Assembly: GCA_963722905.1 (NCBI GenBank)
Contig: CAVROT010000005.1
Location: forward strand, 331,496 to 395,495
DNA from: CAVROT01 sp963722905
Lineage (GTDB): Bacteria; Pseudomonadota; Alphaproteobacteria; Rhodobacterales; Rhodobacteraceae
DNA length: 64,000 nt
Direction of reading: 5' to 3'
The notes beneath the pieces were generated by a model. The model was not told the origin of the DNA and ran no database searches. It saw only the letters and a list, made by a program, of their open reading frames with translations. The position numbers and the translations under genes were made by a program. The stretch's first letter is position 1. Every line of letters starts with the position of its first letter. Below, piece by piece: positions 46,778-55,984 of this stretch.

Positions 46778-47330
46778 CCAGGAATACCGTCTCGTCGGGG
46801 CCTTGCAGGGCGATGTCCAGATGGTATCCGTCCGGCACCTTGCGCGCGATCATCGTGTGCCCGCGGGGTCCGGCAAGCGCCAGCACCGGGTCGCCGTCGT
46901 TGGGTTCGTCGGGGAAATAGGCACGCGTCATGAGACCGAGGTTGATGCCGCGCGCGACGATCCAGATCAGGACATGCGGGGCCTGGCCGCCGCCCTTCGT
47001 CCGCCCTGGCTTTATGGTGTCGAAGCGGAAAAGGCCGGTCTCGGGGTCGGCGCGCTGACGGCCCCATCCCGTGAAGGCGGGGTTCCGGCCATAGGTCCCG
47101 TCGGCGTCGGCGTGCCAGACCTCGACCAGCGCGTCGGTGACCGGCTGGCCCTCACCGTCGCGCACGGTGCCGGTGAAGGCGATGCGCCGGCCGCCGGGAT
47201 CGCCCGTCAGCATCTCGGCCCCGGGGTCGACGCCGCCGAACATAGTGCCCAGCCCGGCCGCGACCGGCGCGCAGCCGATGTGAACGTAAGGCCCCGCGGT
47301 CTGCGACGGCGTCTCCTTCGACGCGGCCAT
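46770..47330 (-). CDS. pcaG: Protocatechuate 3,4-dioxygenase alpha subunit
   Basis: A 186-residue subunit, with QTAGPYVHIG near the N-terminus and ALVEVWHADADGTY. The alpha subunit lacks the iron ligands and contributes to the substrate pocket. The start shares one base with the pcaH stop. Confidence 0.95.
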   Translation of the reverse strand: MAASKETPSQTAGPYVHIGCAPVAAGLGTMFGGVDPGAEMLTGDPGGRRIAFTGTVRDGEGQPVTDALVEVWHADADGTYGRNPAFTGWGRQRADPETGLFRFDTIKPGRTKGGGQAPHVLIWIVARGINLGLMTRAYFPDEPNDGDPVLALAGPRGHTMIARKVPDGYHLDIALQGPDETVFLDA

Positions 47331-48055
47331 CAGGTACCCTCCGGCCGGTTCTCGAAAGGCGTCGCCGACCGGCCGCGCAGGACGATGTCGAAGCGGTACG
47401 CCCGCATGTCCATCGGCACGGTACGCGCCATGTCCAGCCGCGCGACCAGACGGTCGACGGCGGCGGCGGACGGGAGGGCCTGCACGATGGGACAGAGCGC
47501 GATATGCGGGTCTCCCTCGAAGTACATCTGGGTGATCAGACGCTGCGCAAAGCCGCTGCCGAAGACCGAGAAATGGATATGCGCCGGGCGCCAGTCGTTA
47601 CCGCCGTTGGGCCATGGATAGGGTCCGGGCTGGATCGTACGGAACGCATAAGCGCCGTCGGCTCCGGTCATGCAGCGCCCGCAGCCTCCGAAATCGGGGT
47701 CGAGCGGGGCCAGGTAGCCGTCCCGCATGTGGCGGTACCGGCCGCCGGCGTTGGCCTGCCAGACCTCGATCAGCTTGTCGGGCAACGGGCGCCCATCCTC
47801 GTCCGTCAGGTGCCCGTGGACCAGGATGCGCGGACCGATCGCGGTCCGGCCGGGGCGCGCGAAGTTGACGATCAGGTCGTCGTCGGATGAGCCGATCATA
47901 TCGTGTCCGAAGACGGGACCGGACATCTCGGTCGCCGTCGGTGCGTAGCTCAGCGGCGCGTGTCGCGGCGCCCGCAGGCGCGAAGACCGGTAGGCGGGCG
48001 CGAGTGCCGGCGGATGCCATGCGCGGTCGCGTGGAGCGAAAACGGCGTCATCCAT
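47330..48055 (-). CDS. pcaH: Protocatechuate 3,4-dioxygenase beta subunit
   Basis: A 241-residue catalytic subunit that cleaves protocatechuate to 3-carboxymuconate. Ferric-iron ligands are visible: Tyr in GGRYRHMRD, Tyr in PGPYPWPNGG and two His in RPAHIHFS. ATG 48055 gives the family length. It is co-transcribed with pcaG and probably with pobA, 242 bp upstream. Confidence 0.96.
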   Translation of the reverse strand: MDDAVFAPRDRAWHPPALAPAYRSSRLRAPRHAPLSYAPTATEMSGPVFGHDMIGSSDDDLIVNFARPGRTAIGPRILVHGHLTDEDGRPLPDKLIEVWQANAGGRYRHMRDGYLAPLDPDFGGCGRCMTGADGAYAFRTIQPGPYPWPNGGNDWRPAHIHFSVFGSGFAQRLITQMYFEGDPHIALCPIVQALPSAAAVDRLVARLDMARTVPMDMRAYRFDIVLRGRSATPFENRPEGT

Positions 48056-48297
48056 AGGCGCACCCCACAGCGGCCTCTCCGGTCGCGGGCGCCGTGCCCA
48101 CCTTTCGCCGACAATCGCGGCAGGGCGGCACCGCCGCGGCCAGGAGGCACGCGGCAACCGCGCCCCGAAAGTACGGCGCCCGATGCCCGCGCGGCGCGTT
48201 TGCGTCGTTCCGGCACCCACGGGACCGCGCTCTCGCTTCGTGGCGCCCGGCCGTCGCGTGTCGCTGGAGAGTTCCGTCTTTCATCGGCTATCCATCG

Positions 48298-49485
48298 TCA
48301 GGGGTCGAGGGGGAGGCCCACATAGTTTTCCGCGATGCTGCGCGATGCGGCCTCGGACGTGCGGATATAGTCGAACTCCGCGCGCTGCATCCGTCCATCG
48401 AAGTCGGACTGCTCGGGGAACCGGTGCATCAGCATCGACAACTGCCACGAGAACCGCTCGACCTTCCAGACCCGGGCCAACGCGTCGGCCGAATAGGCGT
48501 CGGTGAGGTCCGTCCGCCCGCGCGCGTAGCGCTCGGTCAGGGCGCGGGCGAGGATCCGCACGTCCGCCACGGCAAGGTTCAGCCCCTTCGCCCCCGTCGG
48601 CGGGACGATATGCGCGGCGTCCCCGGCCAGGAACAGGTTGCCGTAGCGCATGGGCTCGGACACGAAGGACCTCAGCGGCGCCACGGATTTCTCGAACGAC
48701 GGGCCGGTCTGGAGGGTGGCGGACAGCTCAGGGCCGATGCGGCGCGACAGCTCGTCCCAGAACCGGTCGTCTGACCAGTCGGCCGGATCGTCGGCCGCGT
48801 CGCACTGCAAATAGTAGCGGCTGCGGGTCGCAGAGCGCATCGAGCAGAGGGCGAACCCGCGGTCCCCGTTGGCGTAGACCAGTTCCTCGGCGACCGGAGG
48901 CCGCTCGGTCAGGACCCCCAGCCAACCGAACGGATAGGCACGGTCGTAGACCCGCAGATCGGAGGGCGGAATGGCCCGGCGGCAGGCGCCGTGGAACCCG
49001 TCGCACCCGGCGACGTAGTCGCACGAGATCTCGACCCGCGCGCCGTTGTGGCTGAAGCAGACCGTCGGGCGGTCGGTCCGCAGACCGTCCGGCGCCACGT
49101 CCCGCACGCCGAAATAGAACTGCGCGCCTCGCGACATCCGCCGGTCGAAGAGATCCCTGGTGACCTCGGTCTGCCCGTAGACGGTGACGCGCCTGCCCGT
49201 CAGCCCTTCGATGTCGATGCGGTGGCGGTCCCCGTCGAACGCCAGTTCGAACCCCGCATGGGGCAGGCCCTCGCGCGCCAGACGGTCGCCGACCCCGGCC
49301 TCGGTCAGCGCGTCGACCGTCCCCTGCTCCAGCACGCCGGCGCGGATCCGGCCCTCGATATGGGCACGGTCCTGACGGTCGATGACGATGGCGTCGATGC
49401 CGGCATTGTCGAGAAGCTGCGACAGCAGCAGCCCCGCCGGTCCCGACCCGACGATGCAGACGGACGTGGAAACGGCGGTGGTCAT
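48298..49485 (-). CDS. pobA: 4-hydroxybenzoate 3-monooxygenase
   Basis: A 395-residue FAD-dependent hydroxylase that makes protocatechuate from 4-hydroxybenzoate with NADPH and O2. Motifs are GSGPAGLLL (FAD), RIRAGVLEQGT and GDAAHIVPPTGAKGLNLA. It heads the pobA-pcaH-pcaG-BKACE set, feeding the dioxygenase directly. No PobR or PcaQ regulator gene is in the window. Confidence 0.96.
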   Translation of the reverse strand: MTTAVSTSVCIVGSGPAGLLLSQLLDNAGIDAIVIDRQDRAHIEGRIRAGVLEQGTVDALTEAGVGDRLAREGLPHAGFELAFDGDRHRIDIEGLTGRRVTVYGQTEVTRDLFDRRMSRGAQFYFGVRDVAPDGLRTDRPTVCFSHNGARVEISCDYVAGCDGFHGACRRAIPPSDLRVYDRAYPFGWLGVLTERPPVAEELVYANGDRGFALCSMRSATRSRYYLQCDAADDPADWSDDRFWDELSRRIGPELSATLQTGPSFEKSVAPLRSFVSEPMRYGNLFLAGDAAHIVPPTGAKGLNLAVADVRILARALTERYARGRTDLTDAYSADALARVWKVERFSWQLSMLMHRFPEQSDFDGRMQRAEFDYIRTSEAASRSIAENYVGLPLDP

Positions 49486-49607
49486 GCCCGGCCCAGGCGA
49501 TGCGGCCCGGGGCCGGCCGAGCCGGGCGTCCACGCCGCCGCGACCGTCGGGGTCGGCGCGGCTGTCGATGTCACGGCGTCCGGCATGGCCCCTCGCGGAT
49601 CGTCATG

Positions 49608-49641
49608 CGGACTTATAGGCGGTCCGTGCGCCGCTCCACAA
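49608..49641 (-). promoter_or_regulatory. Candidate pobA promoter with overlapping dyad
   Basis: On the minus strand TTGTGG (49641-49636) and TATAAG (49617-49612) are 18 bp apart, about 120 bp before pobA. A dyad GTCCG/CGGAC (49626-49622 and 49612-49608) overlaps the -10 box, as expected for a regulator site. Confidence 0.45.
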
Positions 49642-49734
49642 TGGAGGGCGATGCGACGCCGCCCGGCCCGCGCGCCCCCGTGGAGCGGGCGGGCCGCACG
49701 CGGCGCGTGGCGGAGGGGCGCGTCGAAAATGCGT

Positions 49735-49750
49735 TGACCGCGCCCGGTCA
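49735..49750. promoter_or_regulatory. Inverted repeat in front of the sugar ABC operon
   Basis: TGACCG-CGCC-CGGTCA, with perfect 6-bp arms, lies 21 bp upstream of the ABC gene start and overlaps TTGACC, a -35-like hexamer. An operator for the transporter operon is likely; the regulator is not in the window. Confidence 0.5.
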
Positions 49751-49771
49751 TGCGCCCAGACACTTCACCCG

Positions 49772-51280
49772 ATGAGCATGCCGCCAGATCGCCGGGATCC
49801 CCCGCTTCTCGAGGTAGAGAACCTCGCGAAATCCTTCGACGGCGTGCCGGCGCTGACGGACGGGCGGTTCCGCCTCGACGCGGGCTCGGTCCATGCGTTC
49901 TGCGGGGGCAACGGCGCGGGCAAGTCGACATTCCTGAAGATCGTGATGGGCATCCTGCCGCGCGACGGCGGGACGGTCCGGCTGGACGGGCGCGCGGTGC
50001 GCTTCGGGTCGCCCGGCGAGGCGCTGGAAGCCGGCATCTCGATCATCGAACAGGAGCTGAGCCCCGTTCCGGCCATGACGGTGGCCGAGAACATCTACCT
50101 CGGGCGCGAGCCGTCGGGGTTCCTCGGACGGGTCGACTTCCGCGCCATGAACCGCGCCGCGGCGGCCCTGCTGGAGCGGCTGGGGTTCTCCATCGCGGCG
50201 ACGGACACGATGGCGGACCTGACGGTCGCGCAGATCCAGCTGGTCGAGATCGCCAAGGCCATCTCCTACGACGCGAAGGTCGTCATCATGGACGAACCGA
50301 CATCGGCGCTGGGCGGCGCCGAGGCGGACCAGCTCTTCCGGGCCATCGCGGTGATGAAGGCCGAGGGCAAAGGCGTGATCTACGTCACCCACCGCCTGAC
50401 CGAGATCTTCGACATCGCCGATGCCTACACCGTGCTGCGCGACGGCGCCTTCGTCGAAACGGGGCGCATCGCCGACATCGACAAGACCCGCCTGGTCGAG
50501 CTGATCGTCGGACGCCCCGTGACCGAGGAGTTCGTGAAGGCCAACGCGCCCGGCGCCGAGGTGGTCCTGTCGGTCCGGGGGATCGATGCCGCCCACGGCG
50601 TCGCGGGCGTGTCGTTCGACCTGCACCGGGGCGAGATCCTGGGCCTCTTCGGCCTGATGGGGTCGGGGCGCACCGAGCTGCTGGAGCGGCTCTTCGGGCT
50701 GGCGCCCGGCCATGCCGCGGGAACGGTGACGCTGAACGGCGATGCTCTGTCGCCGCGGCGCCCCTCGGACGCCATCGCGGCGGGGCTGGCGCTGGTGACC
50801 GAGGACCGCAAGGGGTCCGGGCTGGTGATGACGCAGGACGTGCGCGCGAACGTCTGCCTGGCCCGGCTCGAAGCCTTCTCGTCCTCTCCCCTGATGATGA
50901 GTGCTGCGCGCGAGGGCGACGCGGCGCGGCGGATGATCGACCTCTTCGGCATCCGCACGGCCAGCGACCGGCTGGGCGTGTCGCACCTGTCCGGCGGCAA
51001 CCAGCAGAAGGTGGTGCTGGGCAAATGGTTCCTGACCGAGCCTCGGGTGCTGCTGCTGGACGAGCCGACGCGCGGCGTCGACGTCGGCGCCAAGCGCGAG
51101 ATCTATTCCATCATGTCCGACTTCGCGGCGCAGGGCGGGGCCGTCATACTGGTGTCGTCAGAGATCGACGAGGTGCTGGGCATGGCCGACCGGACGCTGG
51201 TGATGCGCGACGGGCGCCTGGCCGGAGAGCTGGGCGGCGCCGACATGACGGCGCCGGCACTTTTGACCCTCGCCGCCTGA
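49772..51280 (+). CDS. Ribose-type sugar ABC transporter, ATP-binding protein
   Basis: A 502-residue, two-domain RbsA/MglA-like ATPase. Domain 1 has Walker A GGNGAGKST, but its signature reads LTVAQIQLVE instead of LSGGQ. Domain 2 has a degenerate P-loop GLMGSGRTELL and an intact signature LSGGNQQK. It is the first gene of an importer operon with a permease 13 bp downstream. The ligand is probably a monosaccharide or polyol. Confidence 0.93.
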   Translation: MSMPPDRRDPPLLEVENLAKSFDGVPALTDGRFRLDAGSVHAFCGGNGAGKSTFLKIVMGILPRDGGTVRLDGRAVRFGSPGEALEAGISIIEQELSPVPAMTVAENIYLGREPSGFLGRVDFRAMNRAAAALLERLGFSIAATDTMADLTVAQIQLVEIAKAISYDAKVVIMDEPTSALGGAEADQLFRAIAVMKAEGKGVIYVTHRLTEIFDIADAYTVLRDGAFVETGRIADIDKTRLVELIVGRPVTEEFVKANAPGAEVVLSVRGIDAAHGVAGVSFDLHRGEILGLFGLMGSGRTELLERLFGLAPGHAAGTVTLNGDALSPRRPSDAIAAGLALVTEDRKGSGLVMTQDVRANVCLARLEAFSSSPLMMSAAREGDAARRMIDLFGIRTASDRLGVSHLSGGNQQKVVLGKWFLTEPRVLLLDEPTRGVDVGAKREIYSIMSDFAAQGGAVILVSSEIDEVLGMADRTLVMRDGRLAGELGGADMTAPALLTLAA

Positions 51281-51293
51281 ACGGACACCTCAG

Positions 51294-52319
51294 ATGACGC
51301 AGACCGACACCGACCCGCAGCCCTCGCCCGGCGCCGCCACGGGCGCGCCACCCCGCCGCCGGTCGGCGGCGGGCTTCCTGCAGACCTACGGCATCCTCAT
51401 CGCACTGGTCGTCGTCTGCATCGGGCTGACGGTGCTCAACGAATATTTCCTGACGACACGCAATATCGTCAACGTGCTGCGTCAGACGTCGATCAACGGC
51501 ATCCTCGCCATCGGGCTGACCTTCGTGATCCTCGCCCGCGGCATCGACCTGTCCGTCGGGTCCGTCGTGGCGCTGGCGGGCGTGGTCGCCGCGTCGCTGG
51601 CGACGACCTCCAGCACGGCAGCCGTCGCGGGCGGGCCATATCCTGTCGCCCTGGCGCTGGTCGCGGGGATCGCCGTCGGCGCGGCCTGCGGCGCGGTGTC
51701 TGGCGCCGTCGTCGCGCGGTTCAACGTGCCGGCCTTCGTGGCGACGCTGGGCATGCTGTCGGCGGCGCGGGGCCTCACCCTGCTCTACTCCGACGGCCGC
51801 CCGGTTCCGGCGCTGACCGACGGCTTCCGTTACATCGGCAACGGCGACCTCTGGGGCGTGCCGATGCCGGTGGTGCTCTTCGCGCTGGTCTTCGTGGTCG
51901 CCTGGTGGACGCTGACCCAGACCAGGTTCGGCCGCCACGTCTACGCGGCGGGTGGCAACCCCCACGCCGCCACGGTGTCGGGCATAAACGTCGGGCGCAT
52001 CCGTTTCGCCGTCTTCGCCATATCCGGCGGGCTGGCGGGGCTGGCGGGGATGATCCTGGCCGCGCGCACCGGATCGGCGCTGCCGCAGGCCGGCGTCGCC
52101 TACGAGCTGGACGCCATCGCGGCCGTGGTCATCGGCGGCACGTCGCTGGCGGGCGGGGTGGGGCGCGTGACGGGGACGGTGATCGGCGCGCTGCTGATCG
52201 GCGTGGTGAACAACGGCCTCGATCTGATGGGGGTCGAGTCCTACTATCAGCTGGTCATCAAGGGGGTCCTGATCGTGGCGGCCGTGCTGCTGGACCAGAC
52301 CCGGAACCGACGCGAATAG
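51294..52319 (+). CDS. Ribose-type sugar ABC transporter, permease
   Basis: A 341-residue RbsC-like permease. After a Pro-rich cytoplasmic N-terminus come about eight to ten transmembrane helices, with LARGIDLSVGSV, FNVPAFVATLGML, YAAGGNPHAATVSGI and IGGTSLAGGVGRV as family segments. Confidence 0.94.
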   Translation: MTQTDTDPQPSPGAATGAPPRRRSAAGFLQTYGILIALVVVCIGLTVLNEYFLTTRNIVNVLRQTSINGILAIGLTFVILARGIDLSVGSVVALAGVVAASLATTSSTAAVAGGPYPVALALVAGIAVGAACGAVSGAVVARFNVPAFVATLGMLSAARGLTLLYSDGRPVPALTDGFRYIGNGDLWGVPMPVVLFALVFVVAWWTLTQTRFGRHVYAAGGNPHAATVSGINVGRIRFAVFAISGGLAGLAGMILAARTGSALPQAGVAYELDAIAAVVIGGTSLAGGVGRVTGTVIGALLIGVVNNGLDLMGVESYYQLVIKGVLIVAAVLLDQTRNRRE

Positions 52320-52353
52320 CGCCGCGGCAGATGCCGCGACGCATCACGACCGA

Positions 52354-52371
52354 CCCCGGCACAAGCCGGGG
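52354..52371 (+). other. Stem-loop between permease and binding-protein genes
   Basis: CCCCGGC-ACAA-GCCGGGG lies 25 nt before the binding-protein ATG, preceded by GCGGC-AGAT-GCCGC (52323-52336). Such hairpins commonly protect the highly expressed binding-protein mRNA. Confidence 0.45.
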
Positions 52372-52395
52372 CGGACCAAAGGGAGGAACGACACG

Positions 52396-53382
52396 ATGAA
52401 GAGACTACTGGCAACCGCCGCCCTCGCCGGACTGGCCGCCGGCCCCGCGCTGGCACAGGACGAACCGCTCAAGATCGGGGCGGCCGTCTACGGCCTGCAG
52501 GCCGAGTTCATGCAGATCTGGTCCGAGGCGCTGGAGCAGCACCCGGCGGTGCAATCCGGCATGGTCGACCTCACCATCTTCGACGGCCGCTACGACGCGC
52601 TGGTCCAGCAGGAACAGTTCGAGACGATGGCGACCCAGGGCTTCGACGCCGCCATCTTCGTGCCCATCGACATCGAGGCGGGCGCTGCCGCCGTTCAGGT
52701 CGCGGTGGACGCAGGAATCCCGGTGGTGGGATCGAACACGCAGGTCAACAGCGATCAGCTGGCGTCCTACGTCGGCTCGGACGACGTGCAGTCGGGCTAC
52801 ATGGAAGCCAAGATCGTGCTGGACGCCATCGGGTGCACCGGCAACGTCGTCATCATCGAGGGGCCGATCGGCCAATCGGCACAGATCCAGCGGCTGGAGG
52901 GGAACCAGAAAGCCCTAGCCGAGTGCCCCGACGTGCAGGTGATCGAGCAGCAGACCGCCAACTGGTCGCGCGCCGAGGCGCAGACGCTGATGGAGAACTG
53001 GCTGACCGCGCACCCCGACGACATCGACGGCATCATCGGGCAGAACGACGAAATGGCGCTGGGTGCCATCGAGGCAGTGAAGGCCGCTGGGCTGGAGGTG
53101 GGTGACTTCGCCATTGCCGGCATCGACGGCGTCACCGACGCGTTGAACGCTGTGAAGGCCGGCGAGATGTCGTCGATCCTGCAGGACGCGCGCGCCCAGG
53201 CGCAGGGTGCCCTCGACGTGGCCATCGCCGCGGCAATGGACGGCGATTACGAACCGCAGTCGGACATCTGGACGCTCTACCCCCAGATGGGCTGGGAGGA
53301 CGGCGCCGGCACCTTCTATGACGTCCCGTGGACGCCGGTCACGGCCGAGAACGTGGACGACCTCCTGGCCCAGCGCCAGTAG
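52396..53382 (+). CDS. Ribose-type periplasmic sugar-binding protein
   Basis: A 328-residue RbsB-like binding protein with a Sec signal peptide (MKRLLATAALAGLAAGPALAQ) and a two-lobe fold (ATQGFDAAIFVPID; DGIIGQNDEMALGAIEAVKAAG; FAIAGIDG). AGGAACGA precedes the start. The unusual order (ATPase, permease, then binding protein) is noted. The ligand is unknown. Confidence 0.94.
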   Translation: MKRLLATAALAGLAAGPALAQDEPLKIGAAVYGLQAEFMQIWSEALEQHPAVQSGMVDLTIFDGRYDALVQQEQFETMATQGFDAAIFVPIDIEAGAAAVQVAVDAGIPVVGSNTQVNSDQLASYVGSDDVQSGYMEAKIVLDAIGCTGNVVIIEGPIGQSAQIQRLEGNQKALAECPDVQVIEQQTANWSRAEAQTLMENWLTAHPDDIDGIIGQNDEMALGAIEAVKAAGLEVGDFAIAGIDGVTDALNAVKAGEMSSILQDARAQAQGALDVAIAAAMDGDYEPQSDIWTLYPQMGWEDGAGTFYDVPWTPVTAENVDDLLAQRQ

Positions 53383-53390
53383 GCCGACAA

Positions 53391-53415
53391 GGACCCGGGC
53401 CAGCGGCCCGGGTCC
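53391..53415 (+). terminator. Strong stem-loop after the sugar-binding-protein gene
   Basis: GGACCCGGGCC-AGC-GGCCCGGGTCC, a perfect 11-bp stem starting 8 nt after the stop codon and followed by a C/T-rich stretch. It acts probably as a full or partial terminator before the SDR gene. Confidence 0.7.
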
Positions 53416-53487
53416 CTCCCCCATATCGTTCGATCTCCGGCCCCGCGCGCCCGGGCCGACACCGCATTCGCACGAGGACCGACAGCC

Positions 53488-54247
53488 ATGAGCGACCTGA
53501 CCGATCTCGCCGCGACCTTCGGGGGCAAGTCCGTGATGGTGACGGGCGGTGCCTCGGGGATCGGTGCCGCAGTCTGCGACGCTTTCGCGGCCAAGGGCGC
53601 GCATGTCGCCGTCGTTGACCGGGACGAGGCCGCGGCGACAGCCAAGTCGGACGCGCTGGCCGAGTGCGCGCGCCTACGGCTGCGATGTGTCCGACGCGGG
53701 CGCGGTGGGGCGTACCGTCGATGCAATCGCCGCCGACATGGGGGCCATCGACGTACTGGTGAACTGCGCCGGGATCGTCGATCTGGCACCCGCCGCCGAG
53801 CTGTCGCAGGAGGCATGGCGGCGCACGATAGACATCAACCTCACCGGCAGCTTCACCGTCGCCCAGGCGGTCGGCCGGCACATGATCGCCGCCGGCCGCG
53901 GCCGCATCGTGAACATGGCCAGCCAGGCCGGCAGCGTCGCCATCGACGGCCATGCGGCCTATTGCGCGTCGAAATTCGCGGTCATCGGCATGTCGAAGGT
54001 GATGGCGCTGGAGTGGGGGCCGCATGGGATCACGGTCAACACCATTTCGCCTACCGTGGTCCTGACCGAACTGGGCCGCAAGGCGTGGGCCGGCGCCAAG
54101 GGCGACGCGATGATCGCGCAGATCCCCACCGGCCGTTTCGCCGAACCCGATGAGATCGCGGCCGCGGCCCTGTTCCTGGCCTCGGACATGGCGGCGATGA
54201 TCAACGGCGCCGACCTGATCGTCGACGGCGGCTTCACGATCAAGTAG
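53488..54247 (+). CDS. SDR-family dehydrogenase, apparent +1 frameshift
   Basis: A classical SDR of about 252 residues after correction: TGGASGIG cofactor motif, NCAG, catalytic Tyr/Lys in YCASK, and C-terminal DGGF. Near 53665 (GAGTGCGCG) one extra base shifts the frame; without it the sequence reads continuously into ARAYGCDVSDAG. By position it may oxidise the sugar or polyol brought in by the upstream importer. Both halves are well conserved, so the shift is recent or an error. Confidence 0.85.
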
Positions 54248-54704
54248 GCGCCGCGGCCGACCAATCGCTCCCGCCAACGCGGACGCCACGACCTCGCCAC
54301 CCCGCCCGCCCCCGGCCGTTCGGCCGCCTTGCGCAGCCGCGCGCCCTGCGGCCGGATCGTATGATCCTCAGCTTCAGCGGTCTCAAGAGGCAGAGAACTA
54401 AAAGAAACCGAAATTGTTACTGCGCAATCGCCTGCCGGGCAATGGGTGGACAATCTCGGCCCTGAACAGCCCGGCGATCGTCTCGGCGAAAAGGATAATC
54501 GCGGTCTGCGCTGCCGGGCACGCCACCGATTGCCAATCGCGATCCGCTTCAACCTGTGCTCCGATGGGACATCGGCGGCAACGTCTTCGCTGATCTCGTC
54601 CATGGTCGTCCGGCTCTGCCGCTCAAATCGCACGATCGAACTCATGGTTCCGACGGGGGGGGCCGGAATGCGCGAGCCGACCCACGCCGCCCACCTGCAG
54701 CGCC
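54248..54704. other. 457-bp interval without a recognised gene
   Basis: Contains GGCCG-TT-CGGCC (a possible weak terminator for the SDR) and an AT-richer stretch around 54395-54425. Open frames on both strands show no family features. It marks the transition from chromosomal operons to the insertion-sequence zone. Confidence 0.4.
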
Positions 54705-54934
54705 GCGAGCTGGCCCGCATAAAGTGCCTCGCCGGCAATCCGGTTCGACCCCGAGATGCCGGGATGACCGGCAGGCCTAGTCGGCATCAGATTTACGCGG
54801 ACCCCGCCATCGAGGCGCGCGTTACGGTGAGGGTCCCGTCAGGCATTGCCGTGCGGCGAACGACCGGCATCGTCGACAGCCTGTCGCGGCCGGTCGATCT
54901 TCACCGTTCGAAGGCGGACTGCGGCACGTGCGGG
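54705..54934 (+). pseudogene. Decayed IS5-family transposase fragment
   Basis: The frame around 54764-54931 (YADPAIEARVTVRVPSGIAV, then RRTTGIVDSLSRPVDLHRS) aligns clearly, but with many substitutions, to the N-terminal region of the intact IS5 transposase downstream (YSDAAIQSCLTVKVLFGMAL). It stops exactly at the left end of that intact element, so it is an older copy cut by it. Confidence 0.7.
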
Positions 54935-55984
54935 GGCTCTGTTGCACAAATCCCGTGAGGGATTCATCTTGTGAATCCAGCGTGGTAGCTGGGATGCATG
55001 AGCAGACCGACACGCCCGAGCTACAAGACCAGGAACTGGCCAGCCTATAACGAAGCGCTCAAGCGCCGGGGCTCGCTGACCATCTGGTTCGATCCCACCA
55101 TGACTTGGGATGCCGCACCGACAGGCAGGCGTGGCCGCCAGCGGACCTACAGCGACGCCGCCATCCAGTCGTGCCTGACAGTGAAGGTGCTGTTTGGCAT
55201 GGCCCTGCGACAGACGACCGGGTTTGTCGAAAGCCTGTTGCGACTGGTGGGCCTCGACTGGTCGGTGCCTGACTTCAGCACGCTATCCCGACGCCAGCAG
55301 ACCCTTGCCGTGAACATCCCCTATCGCGGCTCCAAGGGGCCGCTGCACCTGTTGATCGATAGCACCGGGATCAAGGTCGAGGGCGAAGGTGAGTGGCACG
55401 CCCGCAAGCATGGGGGCCCCAAAAGGCGGGTCTGGCGCAAGATCCATCTCGGGATTGACGAGGAAACCTTGGAAATCCGGGCTGTCGAGATCACCGGAAG
55501 CCACATTGGCGATGCACCGGTCTTGCCCGACCTTCTCGACCAAATCCCAGAGGGTCAGGAGATCGGCAGCGTCACGGCAGACGGCGCCTACGATACCCGC
55601 AAATGCCACGATGCGATCGCCGACCGCGGCGCCCATGCGGTCATCCCGCCCCGCAAGAACGCCAAGCCGTGGAAGGCCGTCACCGCAGGGGCCGCAGCAC
55701 GCAACGAGGCGCTGCGGGCCTCCAAATACCTCGGCCGGGCGCTCTGGCGACGATGGAGCGGATACCACCGCCGAAGCCGCGTCGAGACGAAGGTGCACTG
55801 CATGAAACTGCTGGGCCAGCGGCTCATGGCACGAGACTTCGACCGTCAGGTCGCCGAACTCCAGATCCGCATCGCCGTCCTGAACGGCTACACCGCGCTC
55901 GGCATCCCTGTCACAGAGGTCGCAGGATAGGTCTGTCCGGGGAAAGGGGCAGCATGCCAATCAGTCGATTTGTGCAACAGAGCC
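54935..55984 (+). mobile_element. IS5-family insertion sequence, complete (copy A)
   Basis: A 1050-bp element bounded by perfect 18-bp inverted repeats GGCTCTGTTGCACAAATC (54935-54952) and its complement (55967-55984). The flanks share no target duplication: the left flank is an old IS5 remnant and the right flank an IS256 fragment, so one side has been rearranged after insertion. Confidence 0.92.
54998..55930 (+). CDS. IS5-family transposase
   Basis: A 310-residue DDE transposase, intact: Asp in LLIDSTGIK, Asp in TADGAYDT and a Glu in SRVETKVH. The basic N-terminus (SYKTRNWPAYNEAL) is the expected DNA-binding region. The same protein is encoded in pieces on the minus strand between 59701 and 63687. 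Confidence 0.93.
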   Translation: MSRPTRPSYKTRNWPAYNEALKRRGSLTIWFDPTMTWDAAPTGRRGRQRTYSDAAIQSCLTVKVLFGMALRQTTGFVESLLRLVGLDWSVPDFSTLSRRQQTLAVNIPYRGSKGPLHLLIDSTGIKVEGEGEWHARKHGGPKRRVWRKIHLGIDEETLEIRAVEITGSHIGDAPVLPDLLDQIPEGQEIGSVTADGAYDTRKCHDAIADRGAHAVIPPRKNAKPWKAVTAGAAARNEALRASKYLGRALWRRWSGYHRRSRVETKVHCMKLLGQRLMARDFDRQVAELQIRIAVLNGYTALGIPVTEVAG

